This document shows, piece after piece, positions 1-10,907 of a stretch of DNA of 64,000 bases (within the stretch, counting starts at the first letter, position 1; each line of letters starts with the position of its first letter). The position numbers and the translations under genes are program-made. Origin of the DNA: Poa pratensis (taxonomy: Eukaryota; Streptophyta; Magnoliopsida; Poales; Poaceae); assembly GCA_947311845.1 (NCBI GenBank), contig CAMZMU010000041.1, positions 133,551,975 to 133,615,974 of the forward strand, in the 5' to 3' direction. The notes beneath the pieces are model-generated. The model saw only the letters and a program-made list of their open reading frames with translations. It was not told where the DNA came from and ran no database searches.

Positions 1-854
1 TTAAACTGGAGACATGAACCCACTATCTAGCATAAATACTCTCTCTTGGAGTTACAAGCATCTACTTGGCCAAAGCATCTACGAGTAACGGAAAGCATGC
101 AAGATCTTAAATAACATATAAGATAGATTGATAATCAACTTGACATAATATTCAATATTCATCGGATCCCAGCAAACACAACATGTAGCATTACAATAAT
201 ATGATCTTGATCATGTAGGGCAGCTCACAAGATCTAAACATGATGGCACAAAGTGGAGAGACAACCATCTAGCTACTGCTATGGACCCGTAGTCCAAGGA
301 TGAACTACTCACGCATCACTCCGGAGGCAGGCATGGCGATGTAGAAGCCTCCGGTGACGATTCCCCTCTCCGGCAGGGTGCCGGGAAGAGGTTCTGAACC
401 CTCCCGAGCTAGGGTTGACGACGGCGGCGTCTCTGGAACTTTTCGTGGATATTTGCTCAGGTACTTAGGGTTTTCGCGTCGGGGGGAATAAGTAGGCGAA
501 AGGGCGGCGGCTGCGGACCCCCGAGGGGCCCACACCACCCAGGGCGCGGCAGAGGGGGGCCGCGCCCTGTGCGTGTGGCCCTGGTGGCCCTCCTCTGCTG
601 CCCTTTCGCTCCGTCAGGTGTTCTGGAAAAATAGGGACCCCCGTGTAGTTTCGTCCAATTCCGAGAATATTTCCAGACTAGCTTTTCTGGAATACAAAAA
701 CAGCAGAAAACAGGAACTGGCACTTCGGCATCTTGTTAATAGGTTAGTCCCAAAAAATGTATAAAAGTGATATAAAGTAGATGCAAAACATGTAGCAATT
801 GGTATAAAACAAGCATGGAACATCAAAAATTATAGATACGTTTGAGACGTATCA
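1..854 (-). repeat. 3' LTR of E1 (partial)
   Basis: Matches 5299-6156 almost base for base. Apart from a 1-base difference near the window start, the differences I can see lie between about 480 and 650, in a GC-rich stretch. The other 690 or so bases are identical by eye. The LTR ends with ATCA at 854 and is followed by the polypurine-like motif of the internal region. Confidence 0.92.
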
Positions 855-857
855 GCA

Positions 858-869
858 TCCCCAAGCTTA
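858..869 (-). other. Polypurine-tract-like motif of E1
   Basis: On the minus strand this reads TAAGCTTGGGGA, four bases before the 3' LTR, the expected place for plus-strand priming. The bases before it include CTCGAGGACGAG, also found before the 3' LTR of the unrelated-LTR element E2 at 36308-36319. Confidence 0.75.
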
Positions 870-3513
870 GTTCCTACTCGTCCTCGAGTAGGTAAACGAT
901 AAAAACAAAATAATTTTTGAGGTGACATGCTACTATCATAATCTTGATCATATAATATTGCAAGGCACATGTAAAAATGAAGTGATCCAAGTCAATGGTC
1001 TATAATTTGCTACCAAATAGATAATGAGTAAACAATGAATCACACAAGCTAAACGTTTTCATGAATAGTACTTTCGAGACAAGCATCAAACAGTTTTGCA
1101 TAAGTGTTAACTCATAAAGCAATAGTTTCTAATAAAAGGTATTTAATCAACACAAAGGAAGAATTTAGTTTCAGCATTTGCTTCAACTTTCAACATATTT
1201 ATCTCATGGATATTGTCAACACAAAGTAGTATAACAAGTCCAATACATTGCATATAACGCATGTTGTAACAAAGTTGACACTAGTGTTTGCTTGTGGAAG
1301 ACAGAAAGAATAGGAAAACTGACTCAACATAAAAGTAAAAGAAAGGCCCTTCGCAGAGGGAAGCAGGGATTAAATCATGTGCTAGAGCTTTTAGGTTTTT
1401 GAAAGCATATAGAGATTGCATAAAATATTTGATACTCCTCCCAACCTTGCTAACACAAGCCATGGCTAACCGAATCCTCGGGTGCCTTCCATCAATCACA
1501 TACCATGGAGGAGTATCTATTTTTGAGAGGTGTTTGTTAATTGTCAACGAATGGTAGCGGGTGAGAACAGTATTCTACCTGTCGAACGGACTTTTAAGAG
1601 CGGCTCCCATGAAGGACGTTATTTCTACCAGCAAGGCAGATCATCCCTCTTTCTCTTTGGTTTACACACATTCAGGTATTTCACTGTTTGTCATTGCTTA
1701 CTGATGAATCAGGGCAAAAGTGTGAAGAGAATTAATTGGTTAAAGTTGTAATTAATTGGGACTGGGCACCCCGTTGCCAGCTCTTTTTGCAAGTTATTGG
1801 ATAAGCGGATGTATATGCCACTAGTCCAGGTGTAAAAGTCCACTCGACAAATAGAATAAAGAATAACCACACTAATTCCTCATGAGCTAGTAAACATTGA
1901 CACAAAAAGGGAATAATAACATTTTGAATAATTTAAAGGTAGCACATGAAAAATTTACTTGGAGTGGCAAGGAAATACCACATATAGGTAGTTATGGTGG
2001 ACACAAATGGCATGGATTTTGGCTCAAGGATTTGGATGCACGAGAAGCATTCCCTCTCAGTACAGAGTTTAGGCTAGCAAGGTTATGTAAGCAAACAAGA
2101 ATATCAACCCGTACACCAAGTTTTATATGACAAACATATTGCAAACGTTATAAGACTTCATACCGTCTTCCTTGTTAACCAAACCCTGTTATTAGAAAAT
2201 ATCTAGACCTTAGAGGTACCACCGATGCAAACCAAATTTTCAACAAGCTTTACGGTAGTTCTTCACTAATAGGCTTAACTCATGTGATGCACAATTTAAT
2301 CATGATCTACTTGTTAACTCAAAACAATTGACAAGCATCAAGTTATCCATTTTAGTGATCTACAAGATTAAGCAAGTTTTTCCTTATACCAATTACCACA
2401 TGCAACATTTTCTGAACCAACCAAACACCAATCAATTTATTTCATCAACTCTCCAAACAAATATAAGTGAAGCAAGAGAGTACTTTCTACAAAAGAAAGC
2501 TAATAGCTCTGACAAGAGATACATGAAAACAAGAGCTAAAAGCTGAACAGCGCTAGATATGAATACTCAACAAATATAAGTGAAGAATAGGAGTATTCTC
2601 ATGAAAAAGCGGAGCGTGTCTCTCTCCCAATCAAGAATGCTAGGGTCCAGTCAAGCTTTATTGAAAATAAAAGTGCAATACTGAAAATAAAAAGCACACA
2701 GACGCTCCAAGAAAAGCACATATGATGTGAAAGAATTAAAATATAGTTTCACTAGAGATGACCTGATAATTTTGACGATGAAGAAGGGGATGCCTTGGGC
2801 ATCCCCAAGCTTAGACGCTTGAGTCTTCTTGAAATATGCTGGGGAGATCCATGGGAGCCTCCCCAAGCTTAAGCTCTTCACTCTTCTTGATCCTATTATA
2901 TCATCCTTCTCTCTTGACCCTTGAAAACTTCCGTCACACCAAACTCAAAGTAGATCTCATTAGAGGGTTAGTGCATAATCAAAAATTCACATGTTCTAAA
3001 GACGCAATATGATTTGTTACTTTAAACATTAGCTACAGCCACTGATGTTATGTGAAGCTCTTCCACCCAAAAAAGAATTTCACTCAACACTAGTAAAAGA
3101 GAGAATGCAAAAATAAAAAGGCATAATCTGTCTAAAACAGAACAGTCCGCAAAGACGAATTTTTTCGAGGCACTTACGACGCTCAGATCGAGAAACTCTG
3201 AACTAATGAAAGTTTCAGACATTCATAAAGATTACGCACAAAAATTTCAGATTTTTAACAATCTGGTGATTTTAGGAATTTCGTACAGTGAACAGCAAAA
3301 ATCTGTTTCTGCGCAGCAATCAAAATTAAGCATCATCTTATCATTAGAGGCTACTCTTGGCACAACAATGCGAGAAAATAAAGATACAAAGGAGTTGCTA
3401 CAGAAGTAAACAAACTCCTTGACTCAATAAAAGAAAAATTGCAGAAAAATAAAATGGGTTGCCTCCCATAAGCGCTTTTCTTTAACGCCTTTTAGCTAGG
3501 CACAAAGCATGCA
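870..3513 (-). other. Non-coding 3' internal region of E1
   Basis: No open frame here resembles a known protein. The stretch is AT-rich and carries two further exact copies of TAAGCTTGGGGA (minus strand, 2802-2813 and 2860-2871). Next to the gag-protease end (3456-3520) is a block containing GGGAGGCAACCC that is also present just after the gag-protease stop in E2. Confidence 0.6.
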
Positions 3514-4388
3514 TCAAGTATTACCAAGTGAAGAAGCATCAACATTCTTACGCTTAGCTCTCTTACCTTTACCTTTATCTTTAGGAAATACTTGGTTACA
3601 CATAGGTGAAGAGGCGAAATTCATAGTGCCTTGGCCCACATCTATTATTGCTCCAAAGCGTTTCAACAGGACCTTCCAAGCGTAATTTGTCCTACTCCTG
3701 CACATTCAATGACAAGATAATCAATAGATATTGTTATCCCTAAGAGTTTTGTAAATACTCCTTCGCTACTCCCCTTGGTAATTTAATAGTATTATCACCC
3801 AAAGTTATACAATCTTCGCATTTGGAAAGCTCCCAAAGATTTAAGGAATCATAAATATTCTTGGGCATTAAACAGAATTCAGACATAATATCACAGCGAG
3901 AATGAAAAGTTTCACCATTTATAACAACTTTTACTGAGGGAATCCATCCCGATGGTTCAAAATTTACTGGCACATTATCATAATGTTCACGAATCTGATT
4001 ATACCCTTTCTTAGACCAGATATGTTCGTTTCAAGAGCGTTAAGTCTATCACTTATGCTTGTCAAAGCCAAATCAATTTTAGTGATTGGGGGCTAGAAAT
4101 TGTAATCAATTTTTTTATAGCATTAAAAGCTTGATCCCCATCATAACGAAGGAAATCTCCTCCTACCACAGCATCTAAAGCATATCTGTAGCAAAGAACA
4201 AGACCAAAATAAAAGCTACTAAGAAGCAGGCTTAAAGTCATTTTAGGTTCAGTTTTAGCATAGGACTCAGATATTCTAGACCAAGCATCTTTAAAACTCT
4301 CCTCACTCCCTTGCTTGAAAGTGAAGATCTCTTCTTCAGGTGACATTACTACTGGAACAGGGCTAGACATGAGACTAACAGAAAACAA
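3514..4388 (-). pseudogene. Remnant gag and protease-like reading frame of E1
   Basis: Three short minus-strand frames make up a shortened gag-protease gene. The first (4388-4062) has gag-like text around the words SEESFKDAWSRI and DAVVGGDF. The second (3973-3740) looks like the retroviral-type aspartic protease region of this class, but the expected D-L-G-S/A active-site motif reads D-I-M-S, so it is unlikely to be active. The third (3705-3514) ends in a basic tail. The whole region is under 0.9 kb, against 1.83 kb for the intact equivalent in E2 (32140-33972), so a large internal deletion is likely. Stops and frame changes separate the pieces. Assignment rests on motif resemblance and position after the primer site. 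Confidence 0.65.
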
Positions 4389-4536
4389 AACTGAAAATAA
4401 ACTAAATGCAAGTAACTAATTTTTTTGTGTTTTTGATAATTGAAAGCAAACAAGATAAAATAAAATAAACTAAGCAAGACAAAAACAAAGTAAAGAGATT
4501 GGAAGCGTGAAACTCCCCTTGCAGAAGACTGCTGTC

Positions 4537-4554
4537 TCCCCGGCAACGGCGCCA
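4537..4554 (-). other. Primer binding site of E1 (tRNA-Asp type)
   Basis: The minus strand reads TGGCGCCGTTGCCGGGGA, complementary to the 3' end of plant tRNA-Asp. It lies 11 bases inside the 5' LTR, as expected for minus-strand priming. Confidence 0.88.
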
Positions 4555-4565
4555 GAAAAATAGCT

Positions 4566-6156
4566 TGATGACGTGAAACACACGTTCGTTGGGAGACCCC
4601 AAGAGGAAGGTATGATGTAGTCAGCAGCAAGTTTTCCCTCAGAAAGAAACCAAGGTTATCGAACCAGTAGGAGCAGCAACTCTTCAGAAGGTTGTCAACG
4701 GCGCCAGAAAAATAGCTGTGAGGGAGTCTGGACTGTTGACGTGGAATCTGCACACAACACAATCAAACTACTTTGCCCCAACGAAACAGTGAGGTTGTCA
4801 ATCTCACTGGCTTGCTGAAAACAAAGGATTAAACGTATGGTGTGGAAAATGAGTATTAAATTGCAGAGAATGAAAAAGGAACAGTTTGCAGTTTGTGGTT
4901 GTTTAATCAGTGTAAAAGAATGGACCGGGGTCCACAGTTCACTAGTGGTGTCTCTCCATAAAAGATAACTAACATGTTGGGTGAACAAATTACAGCTGGG
5001 CAATTGACGAATAGTGAGCGCATGACAATGCATATACATGACATGTTGACTACTATGATATTTAATTGGGCATTACGACATAATACATAGACGTTATCCA
5101 ACAGCATCTATGACTAATAATCCACCGCCGGGTTGTCATCCGAGTCCCCCTTGGTATTAAGTTGCAAGCAACGGATAATTGCATTAAGTAAAGTGCGTAA
5201 TGTAAACAAACACATATGCCGTGGACATAGCATCGTTAGGTTATCCCTAGTGGCAACAGCACATCCACAACCTTAGAACTTTCTGTCACTGTCCCAGGTT
5301 AAACGGAGACATGAACCCACTATCTAGCATAAATACTCTCTCTTGGAGTTACAAGCATCTACTTGGCCAAAGCATCTACGAGTAACGGAAAGCATGCAAG
5401 ATCTTAAATAACATATAAGATAGATTGATAATCAACTTGACATAATATTCAATATTCATCGGATCCCAGCAAACACAACATGTAGCATTACAATAATATG
5501 ATCTTGATCATGTAGGGCAGCTCACAAGATCTAAACATGATGGCACAAAGTGGAGAGACAACCATCTAGCTACTGCTATGGACCCGTAGTCCAAGGATGA
5601 ACTACTCACGCATCACTCCGGAGGCAGGCATGGCGATGTAGAAGCCTCCGGTGACGATTCCCCTCTCCGGCAGGGTGCCGGGAAGAGGTTCTGAACCCTC
5701 CCGAGCTAGGGTTGACGACGGCGGCGTCTCTGGAACTTTTCGTGGATATTTGCTCAGGTACTTAGGGTTTTCGCGTCGGGGGAATAAGTAGGCGAAAGGG
5801 CGGCGGCTGCGGACCCCCGAGGGGCCCACACCACCCCAGGGCGCGGCAGAGGGGGCCCGCGCCCTCGTGGCGTGTGGGGCCCTGGTGGCCCTCCTCTGCT
5901 GCTCCTTCGCTCCGTCAGGTGAGTTCTGGAAAAATAGGGACCCCGTGTAGTTTCGTCCAATTCCGAGAATATTTCCAGACTAGCTTTTCTGGAATACAAA
6001 AACAGCAGAAAACAGGAACTGGCACTTCGGCATCTTGTTAATAGGTTAGTCCCAAAAAATGTATAAAAGTGATATAAAGTAGATGCAAAACATGTAGCAA
6101 TTGGTATAAAACAAGCATGGAACATCAAAAATTATAGATACGTTTGAGACGTATCA
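4566..6156 (-). repeat. 5' LTR of E1
   Basis: The LTR starts (minus strand) with TGATACGTCT at 6156 and ends in CATCA at 4566, about 1,591 bp. Near its inner end (4697-4718) it contains a second copy of the primer-site flank CAACGGCGCCAGAAAAATAGCT. The related solo LTR lacks this, which suggests an aberrant reverse-transcription or recombination product. Confidence 0.88.
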
Positions 6157-6266
6157 GACAACACATGTAATCCACAATTGTACGGAAGCACAAGTACGAA
6201 CTGACTACAAAGAACAAAAAAAATACATACAAAATAGTGCTACATTTTGATAAGAAGATAGTACCA

Positions 6267-7580
6267 TTAAGTTGAATCCATGTTGGCAAGGCGAAAGTGT
6301 CGAGGAAGATGTCCTCTACGATCATTGTAGGAATGGAAACGCAACATAATCTTCTTGTCATCAATTTTTGTAAATATCTCTTTCTCAACATAGCAAATCA
6401 TCAAATTATTGAGCCAATCATCCCCTATCTTGTTTCGAAGATCTGTCTTTATAATATGCATGGCCGAGAAAACTCTCTCAACTTGTGCTGTTGCCACAGG
6501 TAATGTCAACACAAGTGTAATAAGACGATAGACCAATGGGTCAAATGGTATTTCTTCTGAACCAACTTGAGAGCAAGACCACTCATTATAACTTGTGTAG
6601 TCTCTTCTGCACATGCTTTTGCTATATCTAGTTGGATTTCACGAGATGTCAATTGACAATTGCCAGGAGCATTCTCATTAATCACATTGGCTACCTCCTT
6701 GCATCTTGCGCCATACCAATCCAACATCTCACGGAAATTGCCCTTGTTCAAGGAAGTGCTAGACTCGTCATGCCCACGAAAAGCTAGACCTTGTTCAACT
6801 AGAAATCTGACAACACCCACAACAGCCCTCAAACGAATTTCATAATCAATATGCAATTGTTCTTCTTGACAGACAAGAGCATATGCCACACTTTGCTTTT
6901 TATTGCTGAAATCTTCACACATAGCTCTTGCATTGTTGTGAATGCTATTTGGTCCACCTACATGAGACTTGAAATTTTCCGATGCTTTCTTCCAATTTTT
7001 AAACCTCGCCTTTGTCAAAACATCATATCCAAAGTGTGAACTATTGCTTGAAGATTTGAAAAGAAAACAATGAAAACAATATGCAGCATCCTTCTCCACA
7101 CTATACTCTAACCAATCATATTTAGCATACCATGCATCTAGAAATGACCGAAAATCTGGACCAAATTTTGTTTTAGGAAAATTATGACCAATTAAACGAT
7201 TACGGCCTCTTGACAAATATTCCCAACGCATCTTGTCCCTGATTTCAGAGGTAGCATATTCATCAATTGGTCTCCGAATTCCAGGATCGGCAACCACATT
7301 TGCTAGATCAAAAATTTCAGAAACATTTGCTTGTTGAGTGTCCTACAATATTGAAATCAAAATCAACCTTTGAGCAATCTCTTGCACACTATTACTCACT
7401 AATCACTATACAAGTAGACATCAAATATAAAACCTCAAATCGAAAGGAGAAATTAACCTGCTCATGGCGTGTCCTCTTGAGATTTCTGGAGACCTCGTTT
7501 TCTTCCCGAGCTAGAGCCATGGCTGCTGCGGCTTCTTCCTCCTCGAACTGGAGCCAGTAGGCCTCGTCGTCGGAGTCCAT
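6267..7580 (-). pseudogene. hAT-family transposase, internally deleted
   Basis: A probable first exon starts at about 7580 (MDSDDEAYWLQ, acidic) and ends near 7458 at a GTTAAT donor. A second exon begins before 7297 and encodes the TTF-type zinc-finger and DUF4371-like N-terminal part: the DPGIRRPIDEY motif, CFHCFLF, and a region ending at AEETTQVI (about 6600). The next recognisable text is the hAT C-terminal dimerisation region, with the PVATAQVERVFSAM signature (6614-6267), in a different frame. The roughly 400 residues normally between these, including the RNase-H-like catalytic core, are absent. It could not cut DNA by itself; DNA binding or dimerisation may survive only if it is expressed. 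Confidence 0.8.
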
Positions 7581-7589
7581 CAGAGCAGG

Positions 7590-8010
7590 TGTGCAGGAGC
7601 AGGGGCGGCCGCCCAAAGCAGGGCCGCCGGAGCAGGGCCGGCCGCCCAAAGCAGAGACAAGGCGCAGCTGCGCTGGGGCAGGGACTGGCGGCGGGGCGTC
7701 GGGGCTTCGCGGCGGGCAGGGCGTGGCGGTGGCCGGAGGCCCGAGGGGCAGGTCGGGGCGGGGCGGTGGCCGGCGGGGGATGGCCGGGCGGGGATTTGCG
7801 GCGCGGCGAGCACGGACGGGTCGGGGAGGGTCGGGCAAGGGCTGGCGAGGGCGGGCGCGGCGAGGGATGGCGAGGGTGCGGCGACGCCGGCGAGGACCGG
7901 CGTGGGCGAGGCGCGGCGAGGGCGAGGGTCGGCGACGGTGGGGCGCGGCGAGATCGAGAGAGCAGGGAGAGAGAGAGCACGGGGTCGAGACGAGTCACGG
8001 GGTCGAGACG
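7590..8010. other. GC-rich, G-run-rich leader of the hAT transposase
   Basis: The plus strand is dominated by GGGG and GGCGG runs (densest 7685-7800), while the gene runs on the minus strand. This gives long overlapping open frames in several registers that resemble no protein and are composition artefacts. It probably corresponds to the promoter and 5' leader of the transposase. Confidence 0.55.
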
Positions 8011-8152
8011 AGCATCGTTTCGTAATTTTTTTTTTCCGCCCAAGCAGAGCACGGACGAGAGCACGGACGGTTCTCTCCTATCTAATTTTTTTTTTTGCCA
8101 AAAGTGAAGGGGGTCGGCCGACCAGGCTTGACCCCCTACTGGCGCCGCCACT

Positions 8153-9503
8153 GTGTACAGTACTATATACTGTACGTGGGAAATGCTAAAAGGACTTGGG
8201 ACCTTCCATGAACAATCCTGCTTTTGAGCCTAGAAAAATTATATACGAAGGTTGCGACGTTTTCAACGGTCCAATTTTGGTAGGTATATGTAGGTAACTA
8301 GGTACTCATCGGTCGGGTAAGTTGCAACTTTTTTTAGGGAAAGACACTTACTTTGACTAATGGAATTAAGTAATTGTTTTAGAGGAAGACACTAACACAT
8401 CTACACACGCACACTTTCAGTCATAATTCATAAACCATGTGTCCCGTTGTACGTGAGATAGTATAGAATATATCTTAAATTTCTTTGAACGACCCACTCG
8501 CTTAAGATCTACCATACGTTTCAGCTAGATCGCGCGCGTGTGGGTGTGTGTGCACGCTTGTGTCCATGTGGGGTGTGCGCATGCCTATATGCACGCCTTC
8601 TTTTTTTTTTCTTTTTCTTTTTTTAGATAATATGCACGCCTTCTTGTATACTCTTGAGGGGTGGCTGCGGCCATCCCACGGCGGAGGTGCCTTTGCTGCT
8701 GTGGCCACGACTCAAAGCTCACTCGTGGCCTATCTAGGTCCCTGCGGGCCTGAGGCGGTGGTTGTGGCGACAGGCGGCGCCGGGACGCCTGGTGGCGCTG
8801 GTTGCTTGGCACCGTGGCAGTGCCAGCGGCCGGTCAGGTGGTGGCGGGCTGGTTCCTCACCGTCCAGTTCCGTCGGCTCGGATTGAATAAAGTGGCGGTC
8901 CTGGATCCTTCTCACACCAAGACGAATATTTACTTGATGCAGGTCTTCATTGATCTGATCGGAGTGTCGAGTTCTGGAAGGCTCCGCCGGCGATCTTCAT
9001 TGGGCAAATTAAGCCTGAAGATTGACGGATCAGGTGGGATTCGGTCGCGCGCAGCCATGTTTTTTCTGACCATTTGGTTTCAGAGGAAGCGTTGCGAAGC
9101 TCTGCAGTCTGTTGCCATCATGGACTTGTCTTATGTTCCATGATGAAATCAGAGTGCGGAGAATGATATGGAAGCCGAGATTTGAGGACTAGCAATGGTG
9201 GTTCGAGTCCCGGTGGGATGACATATTGGCTAAGTGATTTGTAACTTGAAGCAGCGGCAACGGCAAGAGGGGGCGACAACACAGGAGAAGTTCAGAGTCT
9301 AAACTTTCAGGGTGAAAACCCAATGTATAGCCTTAATTGGTGGTGCCTGGCAATTGTCTTGTTGAAGACGTTGTTTTTGCGAGTGTGGACTTTCTTCCGT
9401 GTGGCCGCTAGGGCAACGCGTTGTTGCAGAGGCTGGGTGTAATTGGTATCTTCGCGATATTAATATATACTTTTTATCTAAAAAAAATACTCTTGAGGGG
9501 TGG
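8153..9503. repeat. Diverged paralogue of the window's right end
   Basis: Starting at TGTACAGTACTATATACTG, this stretch aligns with 62634-64000 and in part with 55784-56166. It includes the retroposon insertion at the same site as at 63293. It therefore looks like another copy of the segment lying upstream of the F-box genes, separated from them by later insertions. Confidence 0.85.
8665..9486 (+). mobile_element. Non-LTR retroposon with 17-bp target duplication
   Basis: The insert is bounded by ATACTCTTGAGGGGTGG at 8648-8664 and again at 9487-9503. It ends with a LINE-like tail (GCTGGGTGTAATTGG, then TTTATCTAAAAAAAA), the same kind of tail as the large LINE ending at 45220. About 820 bp, GC-rich at the 5' side, with no convincing reading frame. 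It is most likely a 5'-truncated or non-autonomous L1-type LINE. The same insertion sits in the paralogous segment at 63293, so it predates that duplication. Confidence 0.82.
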
Positions 9504-9526
9504 AATGCATAGATATTGAGTTTATA

Positions 9527-10905
9527 CTCCCTCCGTTTTAAAACAATTCAAGTTTGACCAAGTTTTTTTAATATAAAATTTAATACACAAATTTTGTTTT
9601 ACCGGACTAATTTTATAATAAATTTCTGTACTATATAGATTTGTCGTTGTCAATACTGAAACAATTTTTTATAACTTTGGTCAGACTTAGTGAAGTTTAA
9701 CTGACGACAAAACTAATTCGACATGTTTTTCGCCTCCACCTTCGAATAAGACCCCTGTCTTCTCGCCCTCATTCGTTGGGCGCCGCACCATCAGGAAGCA
9801 GAGAAGCTCACCCTAGAGCACGAAAGCGCACACCGGAGGAATTGCAGAGGAGCACATCCAGCACGGACAACACTACACGCGAGCTGCCGACAAGCGTCGC
9901 CGCCAGCACCGACGACCCGGCAAGACGCAACCTTTAGGACCGGAGACACACACTGGAGATACGGCAAGAAGATGGAATGAATGCAGTCGTGGGGTGTAAG
10001 AACTCACCCAAGCCGCTGGCTCAACCTCTAAGGATGCTGCCGCCGGAGAGGGGAACCCTTTCCTCTCTCGCCCATGCCGAGGGCGCCATCCCGCCGACAA
10101 ACAGAACCACCTGCGGGGCGAGCAGAGCAGGCACATGGGAGGAGCACAACCAAACGACGACGCACGCCGCCTCATGAGAGCGCCGCCATGAGCACGCCAC
10201 AAACCAAACGAAAAAGGACCACCTTCCCACAGCCCAATACGACACCTCCAAGAAGTACGCGACGCTGAAACGCCGCAGCCGCCCAATCCAGAGGATCTAG
10301 GGTTTTCACCCGGCACCGGGAAGGAGGGCAAGGGGATGTACCTCGGCGTCGCCTCTAGGAGGGGGAACGACGTTCAAGACGTTGCCGACGTGGCCAACCC
10401 GCTAGCCAAGGATTTGTCCTAGCACAGGGCTCCCGACCCAGCTCCTGCGATTCTGCACGGACGCGACCACCAACTCCATATCTGGCATCGGGAACCGGCG
10501 GGACGACCCCACGTCATGACCCTGCACCACCACCGCTCCTTCGCCGCCAGCGCGGACAAGGAAGACGGTCCACAACATCTCCAAGAGCCCCCCCGCCACC
10601 GGGGCCGACACTGCCCTCTCAGCCCGAGGCCGCCGCCCCAGATGTCGAAACTCTCTGCCGAGGCAGCGAGATCCTTGCCGCCACCGTCCTTGGCTGCCGC
10701 GAACCGGCTTCCCGGTGGGTGTCTCTGGCTACGGCGAGAGGAAGGGAGGAGGAGGAGAGGGGGGGGGGGGGCTAGGATTTTTATCGCCGTCCGAGTCGCC
10801 CCAGAGCGGAGCGACGCGGCGCCGTTTCATGTCCCACGGACCACCACAACTAAGAGTGTCAGCATGACAAAACTAAATCATCGACTTATTTTGAAACGGA
10901 GGGAG
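9527..10905. mobile_element. Stowaway/mariner-type element, interrupted
   Basis: Left tip CTCCCTCCGTTTTAAAAC at 9527 and right tip ending GAAACGGAGGGAG at 10905 are inverted copies flanked by TA on both sides (9525-9526, 10906-10907). The two arms would form a MITE of about 230 bp, but an unrelated 1.15-kb insertion lies between them. Confidence 0.78.
9717..10865 (-). mobile_element. GC-rich insertion inside the Stowaway element
   Basis: The sequence GACAAAACTAA occurs immediately left (9706-9716) and right (10866-10876), so this is an insertion with a duplication of up to 11 bp. It is GC-rich and non-coding in appearance, with a 12-base G run near 10764-10775. Read on the minus strand, its leader resembles the GC-rich parts of the retroposons at 8665 and 12052, but no poly(A) tail or terminal inverted repeats are visible, so its class is unclear. 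Reading frames of up to 167 codons on both strands show no family resemblance. Confidence 0.6.
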
Positions 10906-10907
10906 TA

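Larger units (their letters stand above)
1..6156 (-). mobile_element. LTR retrotransposon E1, gypsy-like, non-autonomous, left end outside window
   Basis: Read on the minus strand, the element runs from a 5' LTR at 4566-6156 through a short internal region to a 3' LTR that ends at 854 and continues past the window start. Both LTR outer ends read TGATACGTCT on the minus strand. The internal region has a tRNA-Asp primer site, fragments of gag and an aspartic-protease-like segment, and no reverse transcriptase or integrase, so it would depend on enzymes from another element. It borders the remains of a hAT transposon at 6157; the other flank and its target duplication lie outside the window. The same LTR family is seen as a solo LTR at 41915-43542. 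Class is well supported; I do not assign a family name. Confidence 0.9.
6157..8152 (-). mobile_element. hAT transposon remnant, one end preserved
   Basis: The right end on the plus strand reads GGCGCCGCCACTG, so the minus strand begins CAGTGGCGGC, a typical hAT tip. The element carries a decayed hAT transposase on the minus strand and a very GC-rich leader at 7580-8100. The left end is missing because E1 abuts it at 6157. The sequence right of the tip (TGTACAGTACTATATACTG) also occurs without a hAT element at 55784 and 62634, so 8152 is a true insertion boundary. The 8-bp target duplication cannot be checked because its left copy is outside the window. Confidence 0.82.

Noticed and set aside
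7462..8151. Frames of 140-230 codons on both strands in the hAT leader
   Set aside because: Low-complexity Arg/Gly/Pro text from G- or C-rich DNA, with no family motif.
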